In this document: positions 46,335-56,390 of the stretch, piece after piece | Position numbering within the stretch: the first letter of the stretch is position 1 | How the letters are laid out: each line of letters begins with the position of its first letter | Assembly: GCA_900095095.1 (NCBI GenBank) | Contig: FMBT01000451.1 | Span: forward strand, 33,488-97,487 | Length of the DNA stretch: 64,000 nt | DNA from: Fragilariopsis cylindrus CCMP1102 | Lineage: Eukaryota > Bacillariophyta > Bacillariophyceae > Bacillariales > Bacillariaceae | Direction of reading: 5' to 3' | Made by a program: the position numbers and the translations under genes | Notes under the pieces: generated by a model | Told to the model about the DNA's origin: nothing | The model's input: only the letters and a program-made list of their open reading frames with translations | Database searches by the model: none

Positions 46335-46753
46335 CACAAACCAAAGCTACCGTAGGTGGCAAGGCCCATGATCGTGGAAAACCTGTAATCTAGATCCTCA
46401 ATAACGTGGGTGTGTTAGTCCGCGTTAGAGGCGGGTCTAGATTGAGGTACGAGTATATAATAGTCGGACTGAATGGAGGTTTTTCGTGTAATAGAAAATA
46501 CTAGTGCTGGAATCTATGTAGTTCTAGAGTTGTTACTGACTAGGTTATAGATGTAGTATGTTGTTGATCATTACAGAAATTATATGTATTAGAATTGAAT
46601 GTGGTTATAAACGAATATCTTGCTGATGTTGTTCGACAGTGGCTAAGCTGTGTCGTGAAATCAGAGTATTGTTGTTGACGTCTTATGTATAGCGTCAGTG
46701 CTTAAGTAAAGATGCGCTCGACGATGCAGACACGTGTGTCGATGCTTTCGTTG
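46335..46753 (-). other. 3' untranslated region of the retrotransposon
   Basis: This lies between the fourth ORF and B1 and shows no coding frame on the element's sense strand. It contains a short inverted pair TCTAGATCC/GGGTCTAGA (46392-46442) around a GCGTTAGAGGCGG loop region. Confidence 0.5.
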
Positions 46754-48282
46754 CTATCGTTGACTCTTTTGTACAGAGTCGGTTGGATGAATGTGTTGTT
46801 GGTGGACGCAAATGGTGGTGCATTTGTGTCTTATGGAGTTTTGGAAACGATGACTGCTCGTTTCAATGTGACAGTCGTTCCTGCTCCTCCTCCAAAGATC
46901 TTTCCCTCCGATGCGCTTGTTGCAGACGTCGCGTCTACCGGCTAGTAGGGTAGTATTTTTGACTTCCTCGTAGAACTGATCTCTCATGATCCAAGTGTTT
47001 CGGACACGTTGGTGTTTATCCTTCATATCAACGAAATCGTTGATGGTGATGAGCATGAGGATGTCGGGGAGGAAAAGTGCGTGCTCGTAACAGGTCCCAC
47101 TGATTTTGGGTACTTTTGCTTCGCATTGCAAGATGATGACACAGTTACTTGGTGGGAGATTCCGTGGATCGCTGTAGAGACTGCCTCTGATTCCGAGGAG
47201 AATGTCATGGAGTTCGAATCCAACCCCATGTGTATCGTAGTGGTCTACATCGTGGGTTGTGACAGTTTGGAGGTTCAAACGGTTGACGCGGGTTGATGGA
47301 TCGACTAGGTCAGCTTTGCCCTTTGCAATAACTGAGATTTGGTCTGGCGACAAAGTTGTGCCTACGATTTTGGTCGCCAAGGAGAAAATGCGTTGGAGGC
47401 GATTAACGCCGGAGTTGAGTCGTAGCCTGTATCCATGTCCAACGCGAAAAGCGTAGTGTCGTTGAAGTGCCTCGATGACTTCAGTTGGCTTGAACCATTT
47501 GTTGCTACCTTTACCGTGTCGCTTCGTGAGTCCAACCCGTTTTTCTTGACGAATAGGGCGGGCTGAACGATGGTGTTGTCCCACAGAATCGTCTGAACCG
47601 GATGAGATGGACTCAGCTGCGCTGTGGTAGTCGTAGTCCGAGGCGGCATACTCTGGAAAGTTGTTGTTGAGGTTACGAGGTGGTACTCTAACGAAAGGGG
47701 CCTGATCCTGTCGAGGATGAGCGGCAGGAGTGACGTAACGTGGTGACGCGAATGCCTGACTTGTTTGAATGCTGTTTCCATTTGTTCCGGTGTGAGTCCA
47801 CTGAGTTGAGCCATGGATGCCATGGATTGCTGAGTTGGAACTGGAAACTTTGGACGTTTTGGTGGAGGTGTTGATACCATTGTTGCAGAATTGGTTGAAT
47901 TTGTTGATGATGGTGTAGAAGAAGCGTTTGTGTGAAGCCTCTTTTTTGGATTGTGAGCTTTCAGATTTGTTCTGATTATCTGCAGTGGTCGTTTCACGTA
48001 GAAATTATTGATTGTTGTTTGTTTTCTCAAAGTTGATTTCACTACCGTCGCTGATTCTCGTGTATTTGAAGTGTCGGTTGTTGTGATTTCCACGTTGGAG
48101 TCGTCCGTTTCGGCAGATGAATCTGAAATTGGAGCGACTCCCGCGGAGGCGGGTAGCGATAACGCTGCTGGGGCTTGTGCTGGTTTAGAAATTGGCGCTG
48201 GTTCTTTGTTGTTCATGGCTATAGGTTTTATGAGCCTGTTGGTAAACGGTGCTAAGCGTACAAAGTAGTTTGTATAAACCAA
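46754..48282 (-). CDS. Retrotransposon ORF4, unknown function
   Basis: Two overlapping minus-strand frames (47362-48282 and 46754-47584) become one ORF of about 500 residues if one A is added in the run AAGAAAAACGGG near 47548-47552. The join then reads ALFVKKKRVGLTKRHGKGSN. The N-terminal half is Thr/Pro/Ser-rich with a basic patch (KRPLQIIRTNLKAHNPKKRL). The C-terminal half is more ordered (WFKPTEVIEALQRHYAFRVG, RLQRIFSLATKIVGTTLSPD, NCVIILQCEAKVPKIS). It follows the recombinase stop by 63 bp. I recognise no domain: no SGNH hydrolase, methyltransferase or OTU motif, which some DIRS/Ngaro relatives carry. The antisense frames at 46712-46945 and 47009-47296 also look somewhat protein-like, so the strand call is not certain. 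Confidence 0.55.
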
Positions 48283-48345
48283 CGTGGAATATCCGTTTTG
48301 GTTTTGTTGTGTGATGGTGTAGTAATCGCGGAAAATGTAACGTTA

Positions 48346-51300
48346 CTAGTTTTGCACCGTTGTTGCGATACGGAGTTCTGGCGAGTTGATTGGCTCAAAC
48401 GTGCGTCGTATGTTTTTGAAATTAACGTGCTGGCCCATCTGTTTAGATACGCCCCTTGAAAAAGCGGCGATTTGTTCGTGTATGTATATGAGGAATGTAT
48501 CGCTGCTCCAGCGTCCCATTTTTTGTATGGTACGATCCGAGATTCCGTTTAGATGCATGGCTGTCGCGCCGCCGGCTCGCAGGCTATGTGAGCTGACTTC
48601 GCTTGGGTGAATGCCTTGTCGATCAAGGCGTAGATGTGTGACTGCTTTTTGTAACGCGCGTGTCATGCACCCAGTGCGTAGCGCTCGTCCGTTTGGATAT
48701 TTCTTGTCGAAAAAGGTGCTTATAATTGTAGCGGTATCTGTTGTATGCGCTAATATATGTTTTATTTGACGTATTAAGCATGAACTGGGCAAGGTGGTGT
48801 ATCTGTTACATCTTGGTGAATTGTTTGTGCTCTTTTGCCATTCTTTTGATTCGAGATATGGAGGGTAGCCTCTGTTGCGTCACGAAATAAAACGTCGATT
48901 GGGAGTGAGTGCGGTAGGATGGTATTGTTGTTCCAAAATGTTACGTCACAGACTCGAAACTGTTTAGTTCTTCGTCGTTGTTTGGGATCGACGAACGTGT
49001 ATTCTCCTCCTCGGAGTAGGTAGTGGAAAGCTATGGTGGCCATATTTCCTACTGTTTGTTGCTTGGGTGCATTGGACGACAGACCCGAGAGTACTAAGTA
49101 TGTTGGGACAGATAACGGTATAGCTAATTTCGGTTTTGACGGAGGATCTTCGCGTCGGTAGCTCTCAAGAAGCTGGCCGATTTTTTTCGTATACTTTCCT
49201 TGCGACGTGACCAAGGGACTAGGTTCATGGTCCATTTGGAACATCGTGCTGATGGCGCGAAGCGCCACCTCGACTGTTTGGGTGCGAACTTGCTGAGTTC
49301 GTCTAGAAACGCCTCCGGAACGCACATGGTGGGCGAAGGCAGCCAGCAGTTCGACTCGTTGAGGTGGAGTGAGAGCACGCATTTTTGGGTCAAGTTTGGG
49401 AAAGTTGAGTCCGAGGAAATTGCACCAAGCCGACCAAAAACGCCTTTTTTCGTTGGCAGTTGATTCCACGATGCCAAGGACGACGGAGCGTTCAACATCT
49501 CGGAAGAGATCTTTGATAATAGATTGTCGTGAAACTGGAACAAAGTCCAGAAGTTTCCCTGAGGAGGTGTGAAAGTTTTTGTAAAATAATCGAGGAATTG
49601 TGTAGGGTTAGAAACATGCTTGCGTGAAGCGACGTCGGCCATAATATTGTAAATTCCTGAGATGTGGTCGATTGCGAGTAGACCCGATTGTTGATGCTGG
49701 AGTCGAACTGCTAAGGCTCGAAGTATGCGTGAAGCAACCGGTGATGTGCTGGTGCGCATTTTGTATATCCAAGACACTGCTGGTAGATTGTCGCACCAAA
49801 TGGCGATGCTGGAGTGTGTAAGAGTGTCGTTGTCCACTGATGCTTCTAGGACGAGCCAGTGGAGCAGGATGCCCATTAGTTCTAGATCGGAGATGGTTAG
49901 GCGGCCTTTTCGATTTGAGGAGGTGACGAGATTGTTTCGAACCTCTGTAGGCCATTCCCAGAACCAAACGATTGGTGAAATTTGGTTTGTTCCTCCGAAC
50001 CATACTCCTCCTACGCCCCATTTTGATGCATCGACGAAACCTTGATACGAAGCTTTGTGCAACACTAATTCGTTGACGTGTGTAGGGCGTTGTCCTAACT
50101 GTCGAATGAGTGCAATCCAATCCCTGAGGCAGAGTCGAATGTTGTCTGTCAATGTTACATGATGTCTGTTGTGTCGTTCTGCGATGGCGATGGCCTGGTC
50201 GAGAGGACCTAGAAGTGGTTTGCCACATGGGATTGCTATCGATGTGAATTGGAGTTTGCCGTGAACTTTTTGGAAGTCTCGTGTTGGTACTCGTTTGGAT
50301 TTTCCTCGCAGTATACGCTTGACTTCGGTTCGTATAGTTCTGCCTTTGTTTTCTGGCAGTTCTATAGTTCGTGCGATGCCATCGAACAACCATCCTAGGA
50401 TTTCCTTCCTTATTTCCCAAGTGCCTTCGGCAATGAGTTTTTTAATGGAAACTGGTGGACCCATTGCACTGTTGGTGATTTCTGGTGGTGGGAAAACGTC
50501 CGTTATTGCGCTGAGGATTGTGCGTGAAAATCGGAGCAGATGATCTTTGTTTGTGCTTTGAATGAGGCCGATGAAATCATCGATGTACACTTCGAGAAGG
50601 TTGACGAATTGGCGCTTGGAACGTTCTGTTGTTGGTGGAGGGACTGGACTTGGGACGGTGTTCCAATCGATGTCCATCATGATGTCCTCCATAGGCTGTG
50701 CTGGGACCGGAGTATGGTTGTCGAATTTTTCCTGTGCAATGTCGCGTGCCGTTTCGGTTGCTGCACAGAAAAACGGGGGTGATTCTCCCCATCCCATTTG
50801 TAGGGCCTCCGGTATGACCAACTGGATTGGATCTGATTTTTGACCACCTGGAAGGACGTAAGCGAAGTTCCAGGCGTCGTCGCTGTTAAACACACATCCG
50901 CCAATACCCGTCTTTGAGGTCGACTTTCGTGAACAGAAATGGTGTTGTGGTGTCGTGCGATGTTGCCATTGCCCAAATGATGCGTGGGATGACGTTGCCG
51001 AGTTCGTACATGGCATGCTGTGGTGCTAAAGATTTGTCGGAAGTTTCGTTTACCGATTGTAGCTTTTTGCCGTTCAGCGTGATTTGGAATGACAAATCCA
51101 GGATCATGCGGTAAATACGAGACTTGTGCGGTACTGCAGCTATTGGTGAGACCTTTAAGTTAGGAGGGATGTTGTGTTTGATTTTGTCCCAAGTGACGAG
51201 GCGACAGCATCCGTCAGCAACTCTTTCGAGTGCTTCTTTACGACATGCTTCTGCCGCTCCTGGAGCTTCTGCGCTGGCATGGGCTCCTTTTTCGATTGCT

Positions 51301-51416
51301 GCTTCGATTCTTTCGCGAGACCATTGGTCGCCACAGTCAACAGGGCAACCATCGACTGCGTATCGGAGGAGGTCTGGACCTGCAGGGTGTGTTAAAACTT
51401 CATGACGCGGGAGCAT
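48346..51416 (-). CDS. Retrotransposon pol: reverse transcriptase - RNase H - tyrosine recombinase
   Basis: The RT begins near LPRHEVLTHPAGPDLL; the open frame extends upstream to ~51775 without an ATG. RT motifs: FLFTKVDLKDGYWRM (motif A), NFAYVLPGG, and the active site YIDD at 50576-50587. RNase H follows with GFVDASKWGVGGVWF (D), SDLELMGILLHWL (E), IAIWCDNLPAVSWIY (D) and ISGIYNIMADVASR (D). The recombinase (48346-~49520) has LLRGGEYTFVD (first Arg), SSHSLRAGGATAM (His-x-x-Arg) and GRWSSDTFLIYIHEQ (Trp and nucleophilic Tyr). Frame slips occur near 50990, at 49510 (TCAAAGATC) and at 48775 (GCTTAATAC). Correcting the second fuses RT-RNase H and recombinase into one polyprotein (LLSK-DLFRDVERSVVLGIV). 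Confidence 0.92.
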
Positions 51417-51912
51417 GAGCCCCTTAAATTTTGGTAACTTACTTTGTATTGGCGTGTGTGCCGGTGGTTCAGTCGTTGATGGTCCTCCTCCTCGTGGTCG
51501 CAGGGGTGGAGGTGTAGCAGGTAGCTGCGCTGGGGTAGGCGTAGGTGGTGCTGTCGGTAGCTGTGAAACATGGATTGCTCGATGGCGTGCGTGGTCTATG
51601 ATTTCCTGAGTGGAAGAGTTTCGTGTGGCAGCTAGTCGATTGAGTTGTTTGTTTTCCTCGAATGCCCGTTGTTCGGAATTGCAGGAGATGTAGCGAGTGT
51701 TGTGCTGATGTGAGTATCTCTGACTGTTGCTAACCCGAGGTGCCGCTGGCCTATGTTCTAGGTTAGGGCGTCTTTGTTATAGCGCGAGAAGCAGAGTAGG
51801 AATATAAGAATAGAATAGATTTAGTGATGCAAAAAGTATTTTATAGGTAGTTTAGTATAGAAACGTAAAGAGATGTAAATACACGCGTACGCGTAGAGCA
51901 GCAAGATGTGTC
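51417..51912 (-). other. Spacer between gag ORF2 and pol, partly open pol leader
   Basis: From ~51775 to 51417 the pol frame stays open and encodes a polar, Pro-rich segment (QLNRLAATRNSSTQEII, then TAPPTPTPAQLPATPPPLRP), without an ATG until KGLMLPRHE. It may be translated by readthrough or reinitiation. From 51777 to 51912 no frame is supported. Confidence 0.5.
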
Positions 51913-53410
51913 TTACTCTGGAAGACCTTTGCGGAGGATGTCCTCTGCCGCTGTTTCTGCAAAGCCTGCAATTGTTTGAGGATGATCGCGTTTGCAGTTA
52001 CTGCGGCAGCTACCTAGTAGTGCCCAGCGGATGCAGGTGGCGGCGTTGAGATTGAGTAGCGTTTGGAGCGCTGCGTCGTCAGCAATGTCGCTTGCCTTTC
52101 TAAAATCTAATATATTAGGCATACGGGCCTTATTGTGTGCCTTTTTCCAATCGTTGATAAGCGTGGTCATGCCGTTTCCCATTTGACGAGTAACAGTGCT
52201 AGACTTTGTTGGTTGCGTGGCTGGTGGTGCGCCTTTGCCTTGACCCTTAACCTTGGGTGTTTTTGGACCACGTGGTGTTCCTGGTGCAGGACGTGCTTTC
52301 GTTTGCGCTGGTACGAGAGCGAAGGACGCGTTTGTGACGTGTTGAGATTGTTGTTTCGGATACCCTCGATGAGGAAATTGAAATTTAAGGTCGGTAACTG
52401 TCCTTGGAGTAGTTGGCGTTCGCTTGTAGCTTGGCCGAAGAACTGCTCCGCTCCGCGTGTGAGCTGGAATAGGCATTCTGCACCGACGGTGGTGCCGAAA
52501 CTGGTTTGGTGTTCGTAATGCTGATTTCCCTCATACAGTGCTAGAAGGCTGCCCTGTGCGAGGTTGACATAAGGGCATCTGGGAGCCCACAAAAAATCAT
52601 TGACCAATGCGCATGATTCGATGGTAGAGGTGGTGCCGGAGCGCCATCTGGAATTTTTGGACGCCCGAGGCGTGTTTTGTCAATATCCGAAGTTGTTGGT
52701 GAATCGGATTGTTCGTTGATGGATATCTGATGAGACATCATCTCAATTTCCCGGCGATCTCGAGGTACGAATGCCATAGGACCTAATCCTAATGTTGGTT
52801 TGTCGCTTTCTAGGTTCACCGGTTTGAAGCGAAAGTTGATGATGGTCTCGATCAAATCGTCGTGGAGGCAGGTGATGAGTTTCGGGTGCTTGTGTATGAG
52901 ATGTTGGAACATCTCCGTTCGTACGACGTGCCGTGCGTCGGGCTTGTTTTTGCAAGCATTGAGTTTAGGCCAAAAGTAATTGTTGTGATTGTTAAGGTAA
53001 TCTACGTCGTTTGGATGTACGTTTGCCCATGCAAGGACGCTAAACTGTTGCATGCCTAAGAAATTCTTCTTGGTTTCGTCAGTGGCCGATGTAGTAGGTG
53101 AACCGATCATGGCATTGAGAATGTTCCACTGGTTCATTTCTGATGTTGTTGGTGGACGTTGGGTGCACAACTCGCTGAGTTCTTTGAGTTTATCGGCCGC
53201 GCTCGATGACGGACTGGAGCCAAAGGGACTCAGGCCAGAGCTTGCTCTGGTGGAAGTGGTGAAAATGTTCGGTTCACGTGACCTGAAGGTGGAGGTGCCT
53301 GTGCTGTGCCGATTGATAGGAGGTGGTCCCGAGTGAGCTCCCCATGAGTTTCTTGGAGTTTGAGTCCAAGGATGGGTCCCAGAATTGTTGTTGTAGCTGT
53401 TGGAATCCAT
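51913..53410 (-). CDS. Retrotransposon gag-like ORF2 with CCCH-type knuckle
   Basis: The ATG at 53410 opens MDSNSYNNNSGTHPWTQTPR. A helical capsid-like middle follows (LGMQQFSVLAWANVHPND, TEMFQHLIHKHPKLITCLHD, TIINFRFKPVNLESDKP). The C-terminal part is Lys/Pro-rich and ends in a Cys/His cluster, C-x8-C-x3-C-x3-H (CIRWALLGSCRSNCKRDHP), a plausible nucleic-acid-binding knuckle. Two slips (T-run near 52585, A-run near 52386) split it into three frames. One added base at each site gives a single ORF of about 500 residues: SMIF-LWAPRCPYVNLAQ and PTLK-FQFPHRGYPKQQ. Confidence 0.75.
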
Positions 53411-53512
53411 GGCAGCGTAGTTCGTGCGTGCTGTGAAATGTTCCGATGCTAGTGGAGGGCATTCGAGGTTGTCGCTGGTGTTCCATTGGACGCACCTGTT
53501 TGGGTAGCGTCC

Positions 53513-54409
53513 CTAAGAACGTTGCTCGTTGTAAGGAGACGTGGTACTTGGTCGGCGGGTGTGTTGCCGGTCCTGATTGTTGCGACTTGCGTATGCCGGA
53601 GTGACGTCTTCGATGTCGGAGTCGTCGTCTGCTGGCTGTGGTGGACGTTCAGTTTGAGCTTGTGGACGGTCCTCAGTAACGGCGGCGTTATCTGGCTCCA
53701 TTCGGATGATTGGGTTGAATTCCTTTAAGAGTGCAGCGACAAAGACGTCGTGAGCATCATCTTCATCGACGAAGGCATCAGAGATGTCTCGGTACTTCTG
53801 GTATGCGATTGGATCGGCAAACTGTGGCAGAATGGTAGGAGAGAGTTCGATTGCACTTCGAATTGTGAGTGAGCTGGTTTTAAGGCAAGCTGCCTTTGCC
53901 CAAGCTTGGATCATGCGGACATTGTCGTCCTTGATATCCTTCAGGGCATGGTAGAATTCATGAGGATGGCGAGGGGTGGCGTCCTCGTTTGAAAGCGAAA
54001 TGCAAGTACTCCGTTCGGAGTGGGGCAATGCGAAGACCACGGCGGAGGCCGTTGGCGCATGATGTAGGGACAAAAAGTTTTGTGTCTTTTTGGGTGCTGA
54101 CTTTTGGCTAACTTCATAGGGATTTGCATCAGGTCGTCGGTGGTGAATTCGACGAGTTTCGGAGTGGACTCGAGAGTGATGGCGTAACGTTTGTCACCTT
54201 CAACTCCTACGATCATCATCGCTGTTACCACTCCTGGTTCGTGTTGGAGCATAGCAACGCAAATGGATCCGGTGTTCCACCAAGCATCCGAGATGGGGAA
54301 ATGTTCCGAGTTTGTTTCGAACGACGCTGTGTTGAACAACGCTGTGTCCTGTGCTGGGCGATGTGCCTCAGACAAAAGGAGGGATGCAAGTGTGTTTTTG
54401 AAGAGACAT
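53513..54409 (-). CDS. Retrotransposon gag-like ORF1
   Basis: The ATG at 54409 opens MSLQKHTCIPPF. Two lost T, in CCTTTTGTCTG (54375) and ACTTTTTGTCC (~54070), break the frame. Corrected, it gives about 300 residues ending RRPSTTSPYNEQRS. The middle has a helix-rich segment (HEFYHALKDIKDDNVRMIQA, KYRDISDAFVDEDDAHDVFV). The C-terminus is acidic, then basic and polar. No zinc knuckle is present. It lies directly upstream of ORF2 with a 102-bp gap, so it is likely translated first from the genomic RNA. Confidence 0.65.
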
Positions 54410-55349
54410 GATTGCTAAGAAAACGTTGATGTTGTTTGAGTTGCAAAGAAGGTTTTGATTTGAAGTCAAGTTTGTTTTGTGACTAGAAGGAGACCGGAAC
54501 ATTTAATAGGTTTGAAATGAACGACGGAAATGCTATGAAAGTCGTGTAGATTAACGTAACTACAAGTAAAATTTCGGTGGAATACTAGAGTGTAAAAGAA
54601 TATTTTAAGTAAATCTTTGTCAAATGTTGTTCATTTGAGCGTTAGGGCAAGGAAATATAGCTCTAACGGAAGCGTTGGTTCCGTTTGCGTGATCTAATGC
54701 GTTTGACGCTACCGTTGGTTCGTATGTAACCTGTGACGGAGTCGAGAGTGCACAGAAGAGGTGCTCGTTCCCTATATGGTTGTAGCAAATGTTGTTGCAA
54801 TGTTGTTGTACTTAGAACATTCGTGAATTTGAAATAAGCGGCATATAAGGATTCACTCCGGCGTTGAATTTGTACGGTGGCGTTGAATTTATCGTACGCT
54901 GGTGTCGAGCGTTGGAATGGAAGTTTGATTCCGGCATTGTCTCTTTCCCGTGGTAGCAGGTGGAGAAACCACATGTGACTTGTGAGCGAAAAGGTGTTTC
55001 GCGTTTTGCCTTATCATGTTAAAAGGTGATCGTAACGATGAGTTGTGCCTGACGGCGTGTGGCGAGCCAACCGTAAATGATAAAAGGTATGAGTGGCTGG
55101 CGCGTGCTGATAGTGTTTATAGCCCGTAGTGCCGGCTGTTTTGAAGGTTCGTCGACGTATGCGTCGAGATCCCTAAAAGCGCGCTTGTGTGCGGTGGTGT
55201 TTCCGTTGTTCCTCGTATCGTGGTAGTAAAGTGAAAGTGAAAACTAAAAGTGACGTGCCGGTGGCAGTCCTTAAGTGCAATTGGCTGGTTTTTGGTGACG
55301 TGAGCGCGGCGTGCGCTGTCACAAAAATTTGGACCGAATCCGTATTTGT
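54410..55349 (-). other. Retrotransposon 5' leader
   Basis: About 940 bp lie between the RT-like fragment and gag ORF1. A 103-codon frame (54663-54974) is present in both copies, but the second copy has compensating indels that change about 15 residues near its C-terminus, so it may not be selected as protein. The leader is shared almost base for base with the plus-strand copy at 63152-64000. Confidence 0.6.
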
Positions 55350-55679
55350 TTACTGCTTTTGCATTGTGATTGATGCGAGAGCTGATGGTGTCGTTGCACC
55401 TTTGGTTGTCCTCTCGGTGTGTACCGGTGTGAGGATTATGAGACCGGAGGTCGATTCTTGAACAAGACGATGGCAGACCGTTGCTCCGCTGTGGAGTGTG
55501 GTGCTATGGCGCTGTCGTTGTTCAAATGTTTGTGTTGTACTGTCTACAACCCACCCAAGTATTGATTTTCGCGTCGTCGTGGCTCTGGTGTCGAGTTTTT
55601 TGACGGAAATTGGTGGTTCCATTGATCTGTGTCCTGTTGTGAAGTGTGTGTTGATACTCTTACTGTTGGTGTAGCCCAA
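55350..55679 (-). other. RT-like fragment in the retrotransposon leader
   Basis: An open frame of 109 codons directly inside A1 includes MEPPISVKKLDTRATTTRKS and ILGWVVDSTTQTFE. These resemble MGPPVSIKKLIAEGTWEIRK and ILGWLFDGIARTIE in the element's own pol, just after the YIDD box. After that the similarity fades. It looks like a captured or rearranged piece of a related element's RT, now part of the leader of both copies here. Confidence 0.7.
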
Positions 55680-55857
55680 GAAAGCATATACAGTAAGGTT
55701 ACTTCAGTCGAGTCTTTTCGACGACATAGGTCAAATCTGACAAAGAATGAGAGTGTAATAGGTGTATACTATTTCACTCTGCCTCCGCCTTCCTTGCGCG
55801 TAGGTTGTACGCGCAGGAGGCGAATTCATCACTGCACTTGCTGGACCTGCGTGTCAA
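55680..55857 (-). repeat. A1 split direct repeat (5' terminal)
   Basis: 178 bp, matching A2. In coding orientation the element starts TTGACACGCAGGTCCAGC. The right flank is AGTTGAGAATAATTTG (host). Confidence 0.92.
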
Positions 55858-56390
55858 AGTTGAGAATAATTTGTCGAAGATTGTGCGCGATGAGTCACGA
55901 TTTTTAAGAAGGCGACTGGAAATAGAGAACTATTTTGTTGTTGCTGTTAATTTTTGTTGTTGTTGAAAAAAATTGTGCGAAAGAAGATTTAGAAGATGAG
56001 AAGATGTTGGTGGTTGATGAAAACTAAAAAGAAATATGGCATAGCAGAAAAATTGACTGGAAGAACAAAATACATCTCTCATCTACGAAATACTCTTGCC
56101 GATAGCTCAATTTTTTGATCGCTTGTGTGAGGTGCACTTATATCTATATATATCATATTTTTTATATAATATTCCATTGTACGTAGTTTACTGCTACTAT
56201 CAGTGAGCTATTGTCAGTATAGAAGCTGTTCATACCAGTAAAAATGTGTGTGACTTATATTTTGAATCACCTGAGAGGTAAAGGTATTAGAAAATTATTA
56301 GCTAGTATTCTAGTATCTCTACTTTTCCTACATTTGTAGGAGCGAATCCTTCAAGAAGTACTCTTCAGTGCCTTGTTTTTGAATCATATA
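55858..56390. other. Host flank between retrotransposon and Q-rich gene
   Basis: A/T-rich 3' flank of the minus-strand Q-rich gene. No gene is seen. Confidence 0.55.

Larger units (their letters stand above)
45539..55857 (-). mobile_element. Complete PAT/Ngaro-type tyrosine-recombinase retrotransposon (DIRS-like)
   Basis: This is a 10,319-bp element, transcribed leftward. In coding order it has A1 (55857-55680), a leader, two gag-like ORFs, pol (RT-RNase H-tyrosine recombinase), a fourth ORF, then B1 (46334-46037), A2 (46036-45859) and B2 (45836-45539). Both A copies are 178 bp and both B copies are 298 bp. Split direct repeats of the form A1...B1A2B2, with RT plus a tyrosine recombinase instead of an integrase, define the PAT/Ngaro arrangement within DIRS-like elements. 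There is no LTR, no DDE integrase and no visible target-site duplication. G+C looks higher than in the flanking host genes. The pol motifs are intact apart from single-base slips, so the insertion looks young. Confidence 0.9.

Noticed and set aside
46712-47296. Plus-strand frames with a signal-like start, antisense to ORF4
   Set aside because: They are shorter than the minus-strand ORF, are broken by stops, and oppose the transcription of the element. Kept as an alternative in the ORF4 entry.
55189-55461. Cys-rich plus-strand frame in the element leader
   Set aside because: Present in both copies only because the DNA is duplicated; it lies antisense to the RT-like fragment and has no recognisable domain.
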